Part shown: positions 25,157-36,439 of the stretch, piece after piece
Position numbering within the stretch: the first letter of the stretch is position 1
How the letters are laid out: each line of letters starts with the position of its first letter
Notes under the pieces: model-generated
Databases searched by the model: none
What the model was told of the DNA's origin: nothing
What the model saw: the letters and a program-made list of their open reading frames with translations, nothing else
Program-made: the position numbers and the translations under genes
Source of the DNA: Epiperipatus broadwayi
Taxonomy: Eukaryota > Onychophora > Udeonychophora > Euonychophora > Peripatidae
Length of the DNA stretch: 64,000 nucleotides
Direction of reading: 5' to 3'
NCBI GenBank assembly: GCA_028023455.1
Contig: JAQFVV010012398.1
Span: 5,790,682 to 5,854,681, forward strand

Positions 25157-25559
25157 ATAATAGATTATCATCGAAGCGTAAGAAATAGGTAGTTCATTAT
25201 TTTTTTTATATTTATTGACATTTACTTCCATTTCCTTTACATATACATTAAGTTATACTTATTTAATATTTATATTAAAAAATATCTTATACTAATATTA
25301 AAGAACATTACAAATGAGACTTTGTCTTTATTCTAAAATATTCAATTTTAATTTTAGTAAGACTTATGCAATTTTTATTTCCAGCATTATCAATAAATGA
25401 TTGCTTAATTATCATCTAAACTAAAGAAATAGATGATTCAGCTATTTTTTACATTTATTGAAGTGAAATGCTGTTTATTCACAACTCTCAGATGTGTAGT
25501 TTATTTCCATTAAAATTTGAAAGACATTTATTTATATATATTATTTAAAATCAGCTTTC

Positions 25560-26060
25560 ATACACTCCCCTGTACCAATCGGCTTATCAATAATTCTAAA
25601 TCAAAATTGACCCTTCTTAGACTCCCATGTCATTTATAGCATCTCATGCCCTCAACTCAGATGCTGTGCCATTTATCATGGTAAAACTAAAGCCGGAATA
25701 ACCAACAGGACCACTCAACATAGATAGCCTTACAATAGAGATAAGAAAAAGAATGACAATTCATCAACATTTTTAGAACCCTCTAAGAAGACTGGCCATA
25801 TATTTGAACCCTCTAACCCCAAGATAGTTTGCATCTTGACATAAAATGAAAAATTAGGGAGGCATACTTCATTGTTGGTAACAATAACTCTATCAATAGA
25901 CACGATGCCTGCTTTGACATATCCAAATGCTGGACTATCTAAATAATTTACATGTATTTTGCATATCTCCAGTATCTCCCTGTTTCACATTGCTCACTAT
26001 TGCTATAAATATGAGGCAACCCATGTCAAAAGTGCTAAGCATTTAATATTTGTGCATTCG
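25560..26060. other. GC-richer non-coding block with a TATA-like site
   Basis: No open frame survives. Near 26003 the plus strand reads GCTATAAATATGAGGC, a good TATA-box match, followed by a moderately GC-rich stretch. This may be a decayed promoter or LTR fragment, but no partner LTR was found in the window. Confidence 0.3.
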
Positions 26061-26149
26061 TTATAGCTTCTCTTTCATGTACTGCATACACTTTTAATTT
26101 TATATATTATGTAAATAAAGTATATTGCTTATACTAAACTTAAAATATT

Positions 26150-26749
26150 AAAAGGGATTTGAAACTCAGACATTCAAGCTCCCTATAGCTATCCACTTCA
26201 TCTTATACAAGCAATACACATGACCACATACATGTGAAAAAGATAAATCATCTCCACTATGTGTATTTCTTGCTGTACCAACACTCAACAGTTGGTCCAG
26301 ATCATCATCTTTCACACACATATCTAATCAGTATTCAGTTTATATTAAAATAGCAAACCTTCAAACTTTAATGGACAAGCTTCAATCTTCTCCACTCTCC
26401 AACTCTTCAGCTATCCAATATAATTGAAAATCTGATGATGGAATGCTCAAAGATCTTGTTGATGCCAATATTATTGACATACCCATATTGACTTTACATC
26501 ATTCTGATCCTTTACATAAAGGACGTCTTCTACATATTTAAATAGACATATTAAGATCATATACATGAGAGATCATAGTGACTTAAAGACATTATGGGTA
26601 ATGCAATATTGGCTTCAACATGGGCTTTGAGTGTTCCATGATCAAATTTTGAATGGTGTGGATGGCTGAAGAGTTGGAGGGTGGAAAACATTGAATCCTA
26701 TCCATTTAAGTTTGAAGATTTGTTATCTTAATATGAACTGAAAGCTGAT

Positions 26750-26787
<38 letters not shown>

Positions 26788-26945
26788 GAGATGATCTGGA
26801 CTAACTGATAAGTGCTGGTTTATCATGAAATATGTATCATTTATCTTTATCACATTATATGGTCATGTGTACTGGTTGTGTAGGATGGTGTGGATAGATG
26901 TAGGGAGTTTAAAAGTCTGAGTTAAAATCTCTTATATTATTTATA
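26150..26945. repeat. Inverted pair of SINE-like repeats
   Basis: The left copy (about 26155-26530, minus) and right copy (about 26590-26945, plus) are related as reverse complements: TTCAATCTTCTCCACTCTCC and AACTCTTCAGC on the left match GGCTGAAGAGTTGGAGGGTGG on the right, quoted here in part. Both outer ends carry the B-box-like GAGTTNNAATCYC. The family is the same as at 21690-22075. A 60-bp spacer separates the arms. The pair could form a hairpin of over 300 bp when transcribed. Confidence 0.75.
26743..26788. repeat. (AT)n(GT)n microsatellite
   Basis: About 14 AT dinucleotides directly followed by about 7 GT dinucleotides inside the right-hand copy of the inverted SINE-like pair. The left-hand copy has no such expansion, so the tract arose after duplication. 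Confidence 0.9.
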
Positions 26946-26949
26946 AAAC

Positions 26950-27900
26950 TCTGTATTTAAGCTGTCATCTATGCATTATAAGAATTGTATATAAATAATC
27001 TAAATCTCGACCTGATTCTGATTTTTTTTGCCAGAAAAAAATTCTGAATACCATTGTTGTTCGTAGAAAATTAGAATTGTGTGTAATAAAGCAAATGATA
27101 GAAAACAAAAAATTAAAGAAATCTGATAAATTACTAATTATAGCATTTGTATCGGAGATTTAGTAGTGAATACATAAGAATGCTCTAGAATCTTTTGTTA
27201 TTAAATAATGTTTTTTTTTTTCAGTTTTAATATTTGATTTTAGTAGTCTGATGCACTGCTCTGAAAACAATTTTTGATATTAATACTATAAAAGTATTGT
27301 GCTTAATACAATGATGTTCACATGTTACCGAAAATAATTTTTTGTTAAATGAAATCCTTTGATGTGTTTTCGATGGCTTAAAGGAATCATGCACAACAAA
27401 TTTCTAATACCCATTCTATACATTCTTGCCATTACAGCTATTATTAATATTTAAGCATTTATATGGTAAACTAATATGAACAATGATCATCAACATGCAT
27501 CAATCACCATGGTATGTTTACTGCTCTTTACTTCTGATTTTAAGACCAGGAAACTCAGTGGCTTGATAGTTCTTAGCTGGAACATAAGTTAATTTTTTAA
27601 AAAAAAAAAAACAGGATGATTTTTTTTAATTATCAATTTAAAATCATAGTGACAAAACTAAATTATGTCCCTTATTTCACAGAGGCTGAAAAGTTATCAG
27701 CAATGAAATAATTGGTGACTTAAGGTAGAGGGCGCTAATAATCCCTGGGATTGTAGTTATAGTATTGTTCAAGGTTTGTACAGGTTAGCTGCCCAACATT
27801 TAGGTGGTCCTATGCTATTTGGATTGAGGTAATTTTAAATAATTAATATTTATTATATTTTTATCTAACTTATTTTTATTATTTATGTAAGATATTCTAT
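26950..27900. other. AT-rich DNA, no feature recognised
   Basis: Nothing recognisable apart from homopolymer runs (27210-27221, 27599-27612) and a slightly GC-richer patch at 27690-27830. Confidence 0.5.
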
Positions 27901-27904
27901 ATAT

Positions 27905-28125
27905 TCATCCAATGTCACCAGACTGGTTTCTGGCTTATGGTGTTTATCAATGAGGAGCCTTGAGTCTGAGAGCGCTGCATCAATTTGGAGCTAATGCATG
28001 AGCCCAAGCTGAAAACACAATGATGTTTTCAATCCAAGCCAATTTATTTGTGTAGTTCATTATCTATACATTTTGGTGTCTTTGGTTTTTTGGTGGCCAT
28101 GGTTACTAGCATCCTTTGGATATGA
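27905..28125 (-). repeat. Interspersed repeat family B, copy 1 (reverse)
   Basis: Read on the minus strand this contains ATGGCCACCAAAAAACCAAA, CACCAAAATGTATAGAT, ATCATTGTGTTTTCAGCTTG and CCATAAGCCAGAAACCAG in this order. The same ordered blocks occur on the plus strand at 28430-28752 and 44260-44560. No terminal repeats or open frames were found, so the class is unknown. Confidence 0.7.
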
Positions 28126-28176
28126 GTGGTGTTAAATTACTATAGCGTTACATGAACCATCATTTCTTGTGCTTGA

Positions 28177-28342
28177 CATGATCTGTTAACATAGTAGCAA
28201 TTTCCTCCAAACAATATTGCCACCTATAACTAGCCTGGGCATATTGAATGAGTAGACGCTAGATAGAGATTTTGATACACTAGCCTTCTAGCATCCACTT
28301 GCATTAGATGGCAATACTGTGTGAAGAGGGTTGCTATTGTGT
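28177..28342. repeat. MITE-like hairpin with GTTAAC ends
   Basis: The segment starts GTTAACATAGTAGCAA and ends TTGCTATTGTGTTAAC, imperfect reverse complements over 16 bases. Further pairing (AATATTGCCA near 28216 with TGGCAATACTG near 28309) extends the stem. The interior (TAGCATCCA, ACTAGATAGAG-like sequence) resembles the end of repeat family B, so it may be the terminal module of that family. Confidence 0.6.
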
Positions 28343-28379
28343 TAACAGAATGTGTAAGCATGAGGGATGATGGTCTTGT

Positions 28380-28752
28380 GATGGTATAGTGTTTTGGTGC
28401 CAATCTTAGCCAAGGGATGTTGGTGACTATGGTTGTTGAAGGATCAACAACACCAAGATGTATAGAAACTCAACTGGGTTCAAATCTGTATGATTATCCA
28501 AGTGAATTGTCTTGCATTGAGGGGATTATTGTGTTTTCAGTTTGGGCTCGTAGTTTTATAGTTAACTAAAAAAGTAAAAAGAGGCTGCTGGAGGGATGCA
28601 TTAGATCCAAAGAGTCTAGGCTCAGTGCTCTTAGATCCAGGGCTCCTCACTGATATAAGCCATAAGCTAGAAACTAGGTTGAGGATATTGGCTGAATAGG
28701 CACTTGATAAGGATTCTAATGCACTAACCTTATAGCATCCAGTGATTACTAT
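28380..28752 (+). repeat. Interspersed repeat family B, copy 2, left part
   Basis: Aligns with 44210-44560: shared AACTGGGTTCAAATCTGTA-like start, ATTATTGTGTTTT, AACTAAAAAAGTAAAA, TTGCATTAGATCC, AAGCTAGAAACTA and AGGCACTTGATAAGGATT. It stops at 28752, where the LINE at 28753-34153 was inserted, and resumes at 34154-34215. Confidence 0.8.
28737..28752. repeat. Target-site duplication, left copy
   Basis: ATCCAGTGATTACTAT at 28737-28752 is repeated exactly at 34154-34169, flanking the LINE. The last T is ambiguous because the LINE tail begins with T on this strand. Confidence 0.95.
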
Positions 28753-28763
28753 TTTTTTTTTTT

Positions 28764-29028
28764 ATTTTAAGTAACACACTTTATTAAATCACAACATATT
28801 TACATAATTACAAGATCAATTTTTAGTACAGACAAAAAAAAAACAAAACAGTATTATCCTTCATTTGTCCATTATACACATTGCAATACATTCACTTAAT
28901 TCTCCTGTTACCTGTTCATTGTTTACGATTTAGACCCTTTTTCTTTAACAACATTACCCTTCTTATAAGTTCTTAAATTATCAAAAAACAAAAAAAAACA
29001 TTACCCTTCTTTATTTTATGTTTTACTC
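28764..29028 (-). other. 3' UTR of the LINE
   Basis: Lies between the ORF2 stop and the T-run that marks the poly(A) tail. It contains short A-rich tracts (28834-28845, 28984-28999 on the plus strand as A-runs) and no conserved hairpin that I can identify. Confidence 0.7.
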
Positions 29029-32000
29029 CTAGATTTCACATCTGGAGAGAGCAATTCCTCCCCATACATGTTGGAAGGTTTTTTGGGGCCAATATTTTAG
29101 GCATAAGTTGAAGTAGTTCTCCCAATCTCTATCCATTTTTTTTAACCAATTGAATTTCTTATTATCAAATAAAAGTGAACATCTTATTGCCCACAATGAT
29201 TTCAATGTATGGATCATTACATTCACATTGTGTGGGTTAAAGTTTATAACATATTTTTTCATAAGATATTTGAGATTTATTATAGGCCTGTGAAAGACCT
29301 TCATTCTAATTTCTCTAAAGGCGTAGCATTCTTCAAATAAGTGCATAAAAGTTTCATTGTGCCTCTTACACATAATGCAGGTTTCATTCAAACTCAATCC
29401 CAGTCTTTTATTAATATAGGTAGTTGTAGGTAGAATCCCATTGATTAACTTAAAAATAAATCTCATTGATGTCTGAGGTATATATATTGAGTGAAATTTT
29501 TTTAATACATTTTTCATTGAACAACTCAACCAATTATTTTCATTTTGGTAATTTGCTTTTTTTAAATCTTTATATCTAATACCATCTAGGGTGGTTACAT
29601 TAAGTTCATCTTGCAAATTTTTATATGCCATCATCATGTCAGTAAGATACGATCTTTTTTCAGCTCCCAATCCATTAATAATAAATATGTCACCATTTGG
29701 GAGATTAAATGACTGATCCTTGGCTACATTCATATAAGCTTTAGCAGTAACAAATTGAACATAAGCTTTTGGGTCAATTAAATTGAGACCACCCTTATTT
29801 ATTGGAAGCTGTAAAAGCGAGGTAGAGAGGAGATAAGTTTTCTTTCCCCATATGAATTTTTTTGCCATCTGTATAATCTTTAGGTTTGATTTATTATATA
29901 ATTTTAACCATGGCCATAATATCCTAGCACTCCCATTGCAATTGCATTAAATATTTTGGTTTTAGTTATTTCATAGAGTTTAAAAGGCATAAAACCATTA
30001 ATTCTTTCCTCAATTTTCCTTGTGACTAATTTGTTTAATAGTCCATTCATCTTAGTTTTTGGTAAATATAATGGAAGGCCAAGGAAGGACTTAGGTAGGG
30101 CTACAAACTCATTGGGAATTCTTTTGCCTGTTGCCAATTGCCAAGCTGCTGATTTATTTACTTGAATTAATGCTCCAGTTGCCTGCTGAAATTTTCTGAT
30201 TATATTCATTACAACATCAATATTATAACAGTTTTCAAAAATTATTACAATATCATCTATAAATGCTGTGACCTTTACTGAAACTCCCAATTGGGGCAGG
30301 TAAATTCCATTTATTAGTGTCTCTATTTCTTTTATCATGGGATCTACATAAATTGCAAACAACAGTGCTGCCAAAGGTGATCCTCACGGAATTCCTCTAT
30401 CTGGGGCAAAAAACTCTGATCTTCTCATGAAATTTTTATAAGAAATTCTATTATTCATAATGTAATTTTTTATTGCATTCAATAAGAATGGATCATCCGC
30501 TATAAGCTCCTTTAGGGTATTAAATAGATAAGACCAGTTCACGAGGTCAAAGGCAGATTTAAAATCAATTTGCAATGCGAAATACTGTGTTAGATTATGC
30601 GTCCTGGCATGCTTAATAGCTTCTTGGATTTTAATAGCTGCATTTACTGCTCTCTTGCTCTTTACTGCATGATGCGCTGTTGATATCTTGTTACTGACAT
30701 TTCTAAATAATTTTTTTTGTAATATTCTAGCAATGATTTTAGCATCAATATCCTCAATTGTTATATTTCTTAGTTCTTCAAAGTGGGGCATTTTCATATT
30801 CTTTTCTTTTTTATTGCTGAAGATTATTCTGTTGTTAATATATGGCCAATCAAAAATCTCTGAGCACATTTGATTATAAAATTTTAATAAAGGGCCAATC
30901 AGAAGATAACCAATTTGCTTATACACTGATGCTGGGATTTTGTCATTTGCTAATACTGTTTGCAACTTTAATCTCTTATTTCAAGCAAGACCTCCTGATG
31001 CGAGATGTAACCATTCATAGTTTGCCTTAATTGAATGGAGAATTGTTCACTCTCAATCCTTCGTTCGCCCATTTCTTTTAATCTCACAACCATATATTGA
31101 TCTACCTCATCACCCGATATCACAGTCTTCGGCTGTCATCATCAATGGGATACCATTGGTGTGAGGGATGTATATTTTTGCATAGTTAATTGTTGGCTTC
31201 ACTATTTTGTTAAGATCTGGGATTAATTTTCTTATTCTTCATGTATATGTTTCTTCCTGCATTCTTTTATATATATCATTATATTCCAGTTGTAGCTTCT
31301 TCACTAAATCATTATTTTCTCTGAGGCCAGATATAGTAATTAGTATTTTATTGATTTCAATAATTCTATTTCTCATTTGGTTTTGTGTTAACATATTATT
31401 TGTGTTATTACGGCATAGGCTTGAGATAATTTTTTTAATTTTATTCCATGCAATACATGGAGGTAGCTTTGATTGGCTTGTATAGTAGTTTGATATTATC
31501 AAAATGTTAGACATTTGATCAACTGTAAAGTTTATCTGACTCATAATGTTCTTTTTAATAGAAAAGACATAGGCCTTATTTTTTATTGCATCATAATTTT
31601 TTATCTCCAATAGTATTCTTAGGTGATCAGAAAAGCCTACTAGAGAAGTTTCAATGAATGAGTCTTTCACTTTACCATTTGACACAAAGAACAAATCTAT
31701 TAGTGACATATACCTGCTGTTAAAAAATGTGTAGGCATCCTTACCATATTTCATTTCCAATGGATATACTGCAAGAGCTTCTAGTTTGTTTTCCAGACTT
31801 TTAGGAATATCCCGGTAGGAGCAATTGAAGTCACCTCCAACCACAACAATGCCCGGCTTCTGCATTAACTTATGTTGTATACCATGAATTAGCTTAGGAA
31901 TATCTTTACCTTTACTAATCGAGTATACTGCAATTAGATAATGAAGCCTATCACAAAAGGTAAAGGAAATCACTATAAAATTTATTTGTAACATGATTAT

Positions 32001-32261
32001 TTGTATGTTTCTTATATTTGATCTCATATTTATTAGTAATGCAACTCCCTGAGCTGATTTTGTATTCATTCTGTACAGAAACACATTTGCCTTTGCAAGT
32101 CTTTCAGTAATCCAAATTGGTGTGTTGCTACTAATCTTTGTTTCTGATAAGATTATAATGTCATATTTTTGGGAAGCAATGTAGTCTATAATTTTAATCA
32201 CTTTATCACCTGCATCCATTCCTCTAACATTCATAGATATTATATTTAGTGAATTCTTCAT
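29029..32261 (-). pseudogene. LINE ORF2: APE endonuclease, reverse transcriptase, C-terminal knuckle
   Basis: ORF2 makes the enzyme that nicks the target and copies the RNA. The first piece (32261-31239, 340 codons) is a complete APE endonuclease: SMNVRGMD, the SETKI motif, GGDFNCS, SLIDLFFVS and the SDH motif in GFSDHLRI. From 31239 to 30965 the sequence continues but frames slip. The palm (30965-30384) carries ALQIDFKSAFDLVNW (motif A) and reaches RGIP; a TGA at 30383-30381 interrupts RGIP*GSPLA of motif B. The next piece (30374-29904) holds AFIDDIVII (motif C, Asp-Asp kept). A one-base shift near 29900 leads to the last piece (29868-29029) with KKFIWGKK, the thumb and a CIMCKRHNETFMHLFEEC knuckle. 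Catalytic aspartates look intact, but the breaks prevent a full product. Confidence 0.88.
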
Positions 32262-32393
32262 ATCTTTTAAAATTTAATAATCATTTTATTAGCATATTAC
32301 ACCCCACATCCTCATCTTTTCCCTTAGTTTTTAATTTATCATCTTTCTTATCAAAGGAGTCATTGTTTAATTCTGCCAAATTAATATTCAACA

Positions 32394-33686
32394 TTATTTG
32401 ATTATCACCATTATTATCTTTTGTAACTTTATTAATCTTTTGATGTGTATTTCTTTGAGTGTTTTGATACTATCCTCATTACCATTTATTTGCTTGTTGC
32501 TAAGTTCTTCTGTTTTGATACTATCTTCATTATCATTTACTTGTTGGTTGATAAGTTCTACCGATTGTGTTATCATAACCCTGTCTTCGTTTTCATTTTC
32601 CATTTGCGAGTCTGTGTTATTCTCATCAAATGAATCTATAAGACTATCAATACCTGTGACATTTCCAACCTGCAATAGATCATTTTGGCCTGGTAACAAT
32701 TCAACTTCATCTAATATGTCCATATTTTTTAATTTATCAATTTCTTCTTCATATAATAAATGCTCGTCTCCTGTGTTACTAACTATATTAGCCCATGTCT
32801 TAATTGATGATGATACATTACATAGGTGATTTAATCGGTCAAATTTGTTACACTTCATGCAGTTAGCAGTGTTACAGCCTGCTGCAATATGCCCCACTCG
32901 ATTACATTTAAAACACAATGGTGATCTACCCTTTATTATTATGGAAATGGGCATTTGATCTTTTGTTATTTTATGTGGTATCTGTTCTTTCATTACCCCT
33001 TTCTTTAATTTAAGTACTACTGTCCATGAGTTTGATGGAATTTGGAAGGCTGTGCCCGGCGTCATTTCTCTTTCCAAATTTATTATCGCAGCATAATCCA
33101 ATAGTTGGATTTTAAAAAATTCAACATTGAAACTTGGAGGTGTATGCAGTATTCTTCCATAGACCAATGGATTGGGATCTTTTGTAACGTAGTACATTTT
33201 TTTATTTTGAATTTGCTTAATTATGTTTTCAGCTTTATCTTTTTGTTCTTTATTAAAATATTCAATCGAAACAAACCCTCTAGCGGGAAAAAAAGAAGTA
33301 TATTTGACCGTGTTAATGAGTTCATGAGAATATAGAGCCTTTAAGTATTTATCGATATCTGGTTTATCAAGTATATGTTCCCCTGTTATTATATTAGTTT
33401 GAATAATTAAGCTAAAAATTGATGTACTTGGTGACATACACTTTACAAATATCTTTTTCCAGTATTCATTTAATTTCATGAAAGATTTTGTTGTAAGTTT
33501 CTTGCTACTTATATTATCAGCATAGTTATCATTAACATCAATAAATTGAGTTTTATTCACCGAGTTTATTTGATTATCTACTACATCTCCCTTTTTAATT
33601 AATTTTGATCTCAATCCAGCTTGTTTTATTGCATCAGATTGTAAGCTCAAAACTTCACTTGAGTCAAAATTATTATCGCTATCCAT
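32394..33686 (-). CDS. LINE ORF1 protein with CCHC zinc knuckles
   Basis: A 430-codon RNA-binding protein that would coat the LINE RNA. Residues 1-70 look disordered. About 90-170 resembles the RRM-like fold of LINE ORF1 proteins (FFPARGFVSIEYFNKEQKDK). Two knuckles follow: C258-x2-C261-x4-H266-x4-C271 and C276-x2-C279-x7-H287-x1-C289. The C-terminal third is acidic, with a short internal repeat (NDNEDSIKTEELSNKQ and NGNEDSIKT, about residues 385-410). The frame ends at 32394 after a run that looks shifted: in another frame the sequence stays open to a TGA at 32283-32281, only 19 bases ahead of the ORF2 ATG. A late frameshift near 32410-32460 has probably replaced the true C terminus. Confidence 0.8.
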   Translation of the reverse strand: MDSDNNFDSSEVLSLQSDAIKQAGLRSKLIKKGDVVDNQINSVNKTQFIDVNDNYADNISSKKLTTKSFMKLNEYWKKIFVKCMSPSTSIFSLIIQTNIITGEHILDKPDIDKYLKALYSHELINTVKYTSFFPARGFVSIEYFNKEQKDKAENIIKQIQNKKMYYVTKDPNPLVYGRILHTPPSFNVEFFKIQLLDYAAIINLEREMTPGTAFQIPSNSWTVVLKLKKGVMKEQIPHKITKDQMPISIIIKGRSPLCFKCNRVGHIAAGCNTANCMKCNKFDRLNHLCNVSSSIKTWANIVSNTGDEHLLYEEEIDKLKNMDILDEVELLPGQNDLLQVGNVTGIDSLIDSFDENNTDSQMENENEDRVMITQSVELINQQVNDNEDSIKTEELSNKQINGNEDSIKTLKEIHIKRLIKLQKIIMVIIK

Positions 33687-34068
33687 TTTCCTTTTTTTTA
33701 TTATTATTTAGTATTACGCACTCTGGATTTTCTAGGCCAACGTTACTACTTAGGCTTTTTTCAGTTTTTTTGCTAATAATTGCTTTTTCCGTAAGTGCTA
33801 TATTGTTTTCTTGATTTATTGATTTATTTGTATGTTCTTTTAAATTTATACTATCACTATTATTATCATTTTCTTCTCTAAGTTTATTTAAAGAAGTATC
33901 ACTATTATATTTCCTTAATTTACTTTCTTTTCTCAGAGACTTAAACGCCATTTTCTCATTATGATTTTTATTTTCCTCCAGATTATTAGTATCTAAGACT
34001 TTAAATTTATCTTTAACTTCACAAATACTTACTTTGGTATTCTTGTTCTTTTTATTCTTTCGCCCCAT
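33679..34068 (-). CDS. Short basic ORF at the 5' end of the LINE
   Basis: Starts 85 bases inside the element (MGRKNKKNKNTKVSICEVKD) and runs 129 codons. It is rich in K, N, S and E, has no known domain, and looks disordered. Its TAG stop overlaps the ATG of the next ORF in ATGGATAG (33679-33686). An A8 run lies just ahead, and the downstream frame is blocked by a TAA about 25 bases before its ATG. Either it is a separate upstream protein coupled by stop-restart, or it is the N terminus of ORF1 separated by a one-base slip in the A8 run. The second is simpler; comparison with other copies would decide. Confidence 0.6.
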   Translation of the reverse strand: MGRKNKKNKNTKVSICEVKDKFKVLDTNNLEENKNHNEKMAFKSLRKESKLRKYNSDTSLNKLREENDNNSDSINLKEHTNKSINQENNIALTEKAIISKKTEKSLSSNVGLENPECVILNNNKKKENG

Positions 34069-34153
34069 TTTAATTTTTTATTTTAAACTATCATTCCCGT
34101 AAATCAAGCAGGAAAGATACTTGCACTACCAGCCATTACTCGAAGCGGAAGTG

Positions 34154-34215
34154 ATCCAGTGATTACTATGGCTCACACTAGACAGCAACATTGTATGAAG
34201 AAAGTTGCTACTTTA
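34154..34215 (+). repeat. Repeat family B, copy 2, right part with second target duplication
   Basis: Starts with the second copy of the 16-bp target duplication (34154-34169) and continues GGCTCACACTAGACAGCAAC, matching the tail of copy 3 (GGCTTGCACTGAGTGGCAC near 44600). This confirms that the LINE interrupted a pre-existing repeat. Confidence 0.85.
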
Positions 34216-34219
34216 TATA

Positions 34220-36430
34220 TAATAAGTATTAATGATAGTAAATTATTAATTATAAAATTAATACATGCTTAGAACTAGGACTGCTCTTGGTAGCCATCAT
34301 CAATTATTTTACTTTTTTCTCAGAGGTTTAAATATTACACATACATATTATGATGATTGTGAATACAGTTACAATACTAATTACAAAAATTAAGATTAGA
34401 ATAGTATTAAAATAGACAGGAAATTAAGTTAGGAAAATAACTAAAAATTAGAGTTTTGATATTATGGGACAATGGTCACAAAGGTTTAAACTAAATGCAT
34501 ATGAAATAAATAAGATATTAATCCATAATATTTAAAGCTATGTGTCTCAGATAAATATATATTAGAGAATAATATATAACATTAAATAGTTTTCTTATTC
34601 AGATACTTTTTCAGATACTTTATTATTTGGAACAGTTTGACCCTGTAAGAAAAATCAAAAAAGGAAAATGTAAAGAATTTTAGGAATTTTTTATGGCTGA
34701 AAATCAAAATAAATTTTAATATTTAACATATTTGTGGAAACATTACAAGCTATAGTAATGGAGTGAAAAAAAACCCATCTATAAATAATAAGTCACATTG
34801 AGCAGCTACCAAGCAAATATCAATAATAAGATAAAATAGAATGACAACTGTAATCATTTATACATGAATGTTAAGACTTGCATAATGTTAGTGACATATA
34901 CATTAAAAATACTATATACAATGAGCATATATTAAATATTGATATCATTAAAGTGTTGACCTTATTTCAAGACCATTTGGAATCATAAGATTACTGGTCA
35001 TAAATAAAATAATCCTTAGTAATCCTACAGAATTGAGTTATAAGATAACATCTCTTATAAGAACTAATTATATAATTTTAAGATGAATTACAGTATATAG
35101 AATTTACACACTTCAAATTCTATTTTTGGTCATTTCTAGTTACCTGAAGAGCAAAAAATAGCTAAATATATATAGAAATAAAGTTGACAAAATACTTAAT
35201 CTAATTTTTAAATGAATTTATTATAATAACTCAAAGATTAATAATTTTATTAAGCAATTACTAGCAATAATAATAAAAAAATTAAAAAATCTGTAAAATA
35301 CTCTCCACAAAACAAGCAGCTTATTGCATCTGATTTTGACTTATTTATAAATCTCGTATAGATATTGTTTCAGTGGGTTGAAAGCAATTTAATATATATA
35401 TATATAGTAATATTGTTTAAATATACATAAATTGGAAGAAGTCATAAATAGAAGACATTTATTTATGCACACATATTGCATCTAAAATACAAAAGTATTA
35501 CCAATATAATTTAAATGCTGAACTATTTTAATAATACATATGTAAATAATAAATGAGCCCACTTATATTACGTTTACGTATATGCAATATAAAAAGTACA
35601 TTCAATTATTAATTTTAATTTGACTTTAAACTATAAGGCAAAATTATTCTTAATTGTTTCTATGCTTGTTTATAGAAAATATAAGAATATATTGATTATT
35701 ATTTAAAGATTCAGATCTCTATTTTTAAATATTTTTTTTTACTTTATCATATTTTATTTTTTAAAGTTTTTTCCTCTTAGGACTTTAAACTGTGCTGTAC
35801 TTTTTTTATTTCCTATAATTTCTTAAAATCATTTTGATGCTCTTAATTGAATGGCATATACTTATTCAAAGTTGTGTATCTTTTTTTTTTTTAAAAAAAG
35901 TATATGAATGAATTCAACTTTCTTTTGGGCAATAACACTGGAATTAATGTTTGGATGATAAGCATATTGTACAAGAATATTACTGCTTTTGGTCCATGCT
36001 TTTGCATATATTTACAATAGATTTCATAATATAGATAGTATGTATACTAATGAATTCTTCTATTAAAGGCAGATATTTCATTTGCTTGTGCTATACAATT
36101 ATGTGATTAACAGATAAAAAAGGTAAATCTTCAAAACAGATTTATCTTCTATGTACTATTGCATTTCAGATGCAGTAAGCAGTAATTGCATACACATTGC
36201 ACTATAGATGAACACAAAAAACACCAATTGTGTGCAAGTCTTTGCAATCCCAAACTCCAATCATTCATGGAGTTCTGCTAGCAACAGCTCTAATCTTGAT
36301 TCTGCAAACACCAAGATTAATAATGTCTTAATATTTTTAATCATTCTAAAGAATGTCCATTTTGAAAAACAGGATGATTAAAATGAATTTTTATTTGTAT
36401 TTAAATGAAAATTAGATAAACCATCAAATA
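34220..36430. other. AT-rich DNA, no feature recognised
   Basis: Only low-complexity AT sequence and short (TA)n tracts (35393-35405). A slightly GC-richer stretch at 36140-36310 holds a small hairpin (AATCTTG near 36293, CAAGATT near 36311) and no open frame. Confidence 0.5.
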
Positions 36431-36439
36431 TCATATGAG

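Larger units (their letters stand above)
28753..34153 (-). mobile_element. Near-complete L1/Tx1-like LINE, 5.4 kb, with target duplication
   Basis: Read on the minus strand: an 85-bp leader, a 129-codon basic ORF, a 430-codon ORF1 with RNA-binding zinc knuckles, an ORF2 with APE endonuclease, reverse transcriptase and C-terminal knuckle, a 3' UTR of about 265 bp and a poly(A) tail (T-run 28752-28763 on the plus strand). An exact 16-bp duplication flanks it, so both ends are known and the element is full length or close to it. ORF2 has a few breaks, namely one clean nonsense codon at 30383-30381 and a handful of frameshifts, so the insertion is young but dead. It split a copy of repeat family B. 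Confidence 0.92.

Noticed and set aside
31207-31485. Plus-strand open frame of 92 codons
   Set aside because: It is the antisense shadow of the LINE endonuclease coding strand and has a hydrophobic, low-complexity composition.
32398-32829. Plus-strand open frame of 143 codons
   Set aside because: It lies entirely opposite LINE ORF1; its Ser/Ile/Leu-rich content is the reverse reading of an N/K/E-rich protein.
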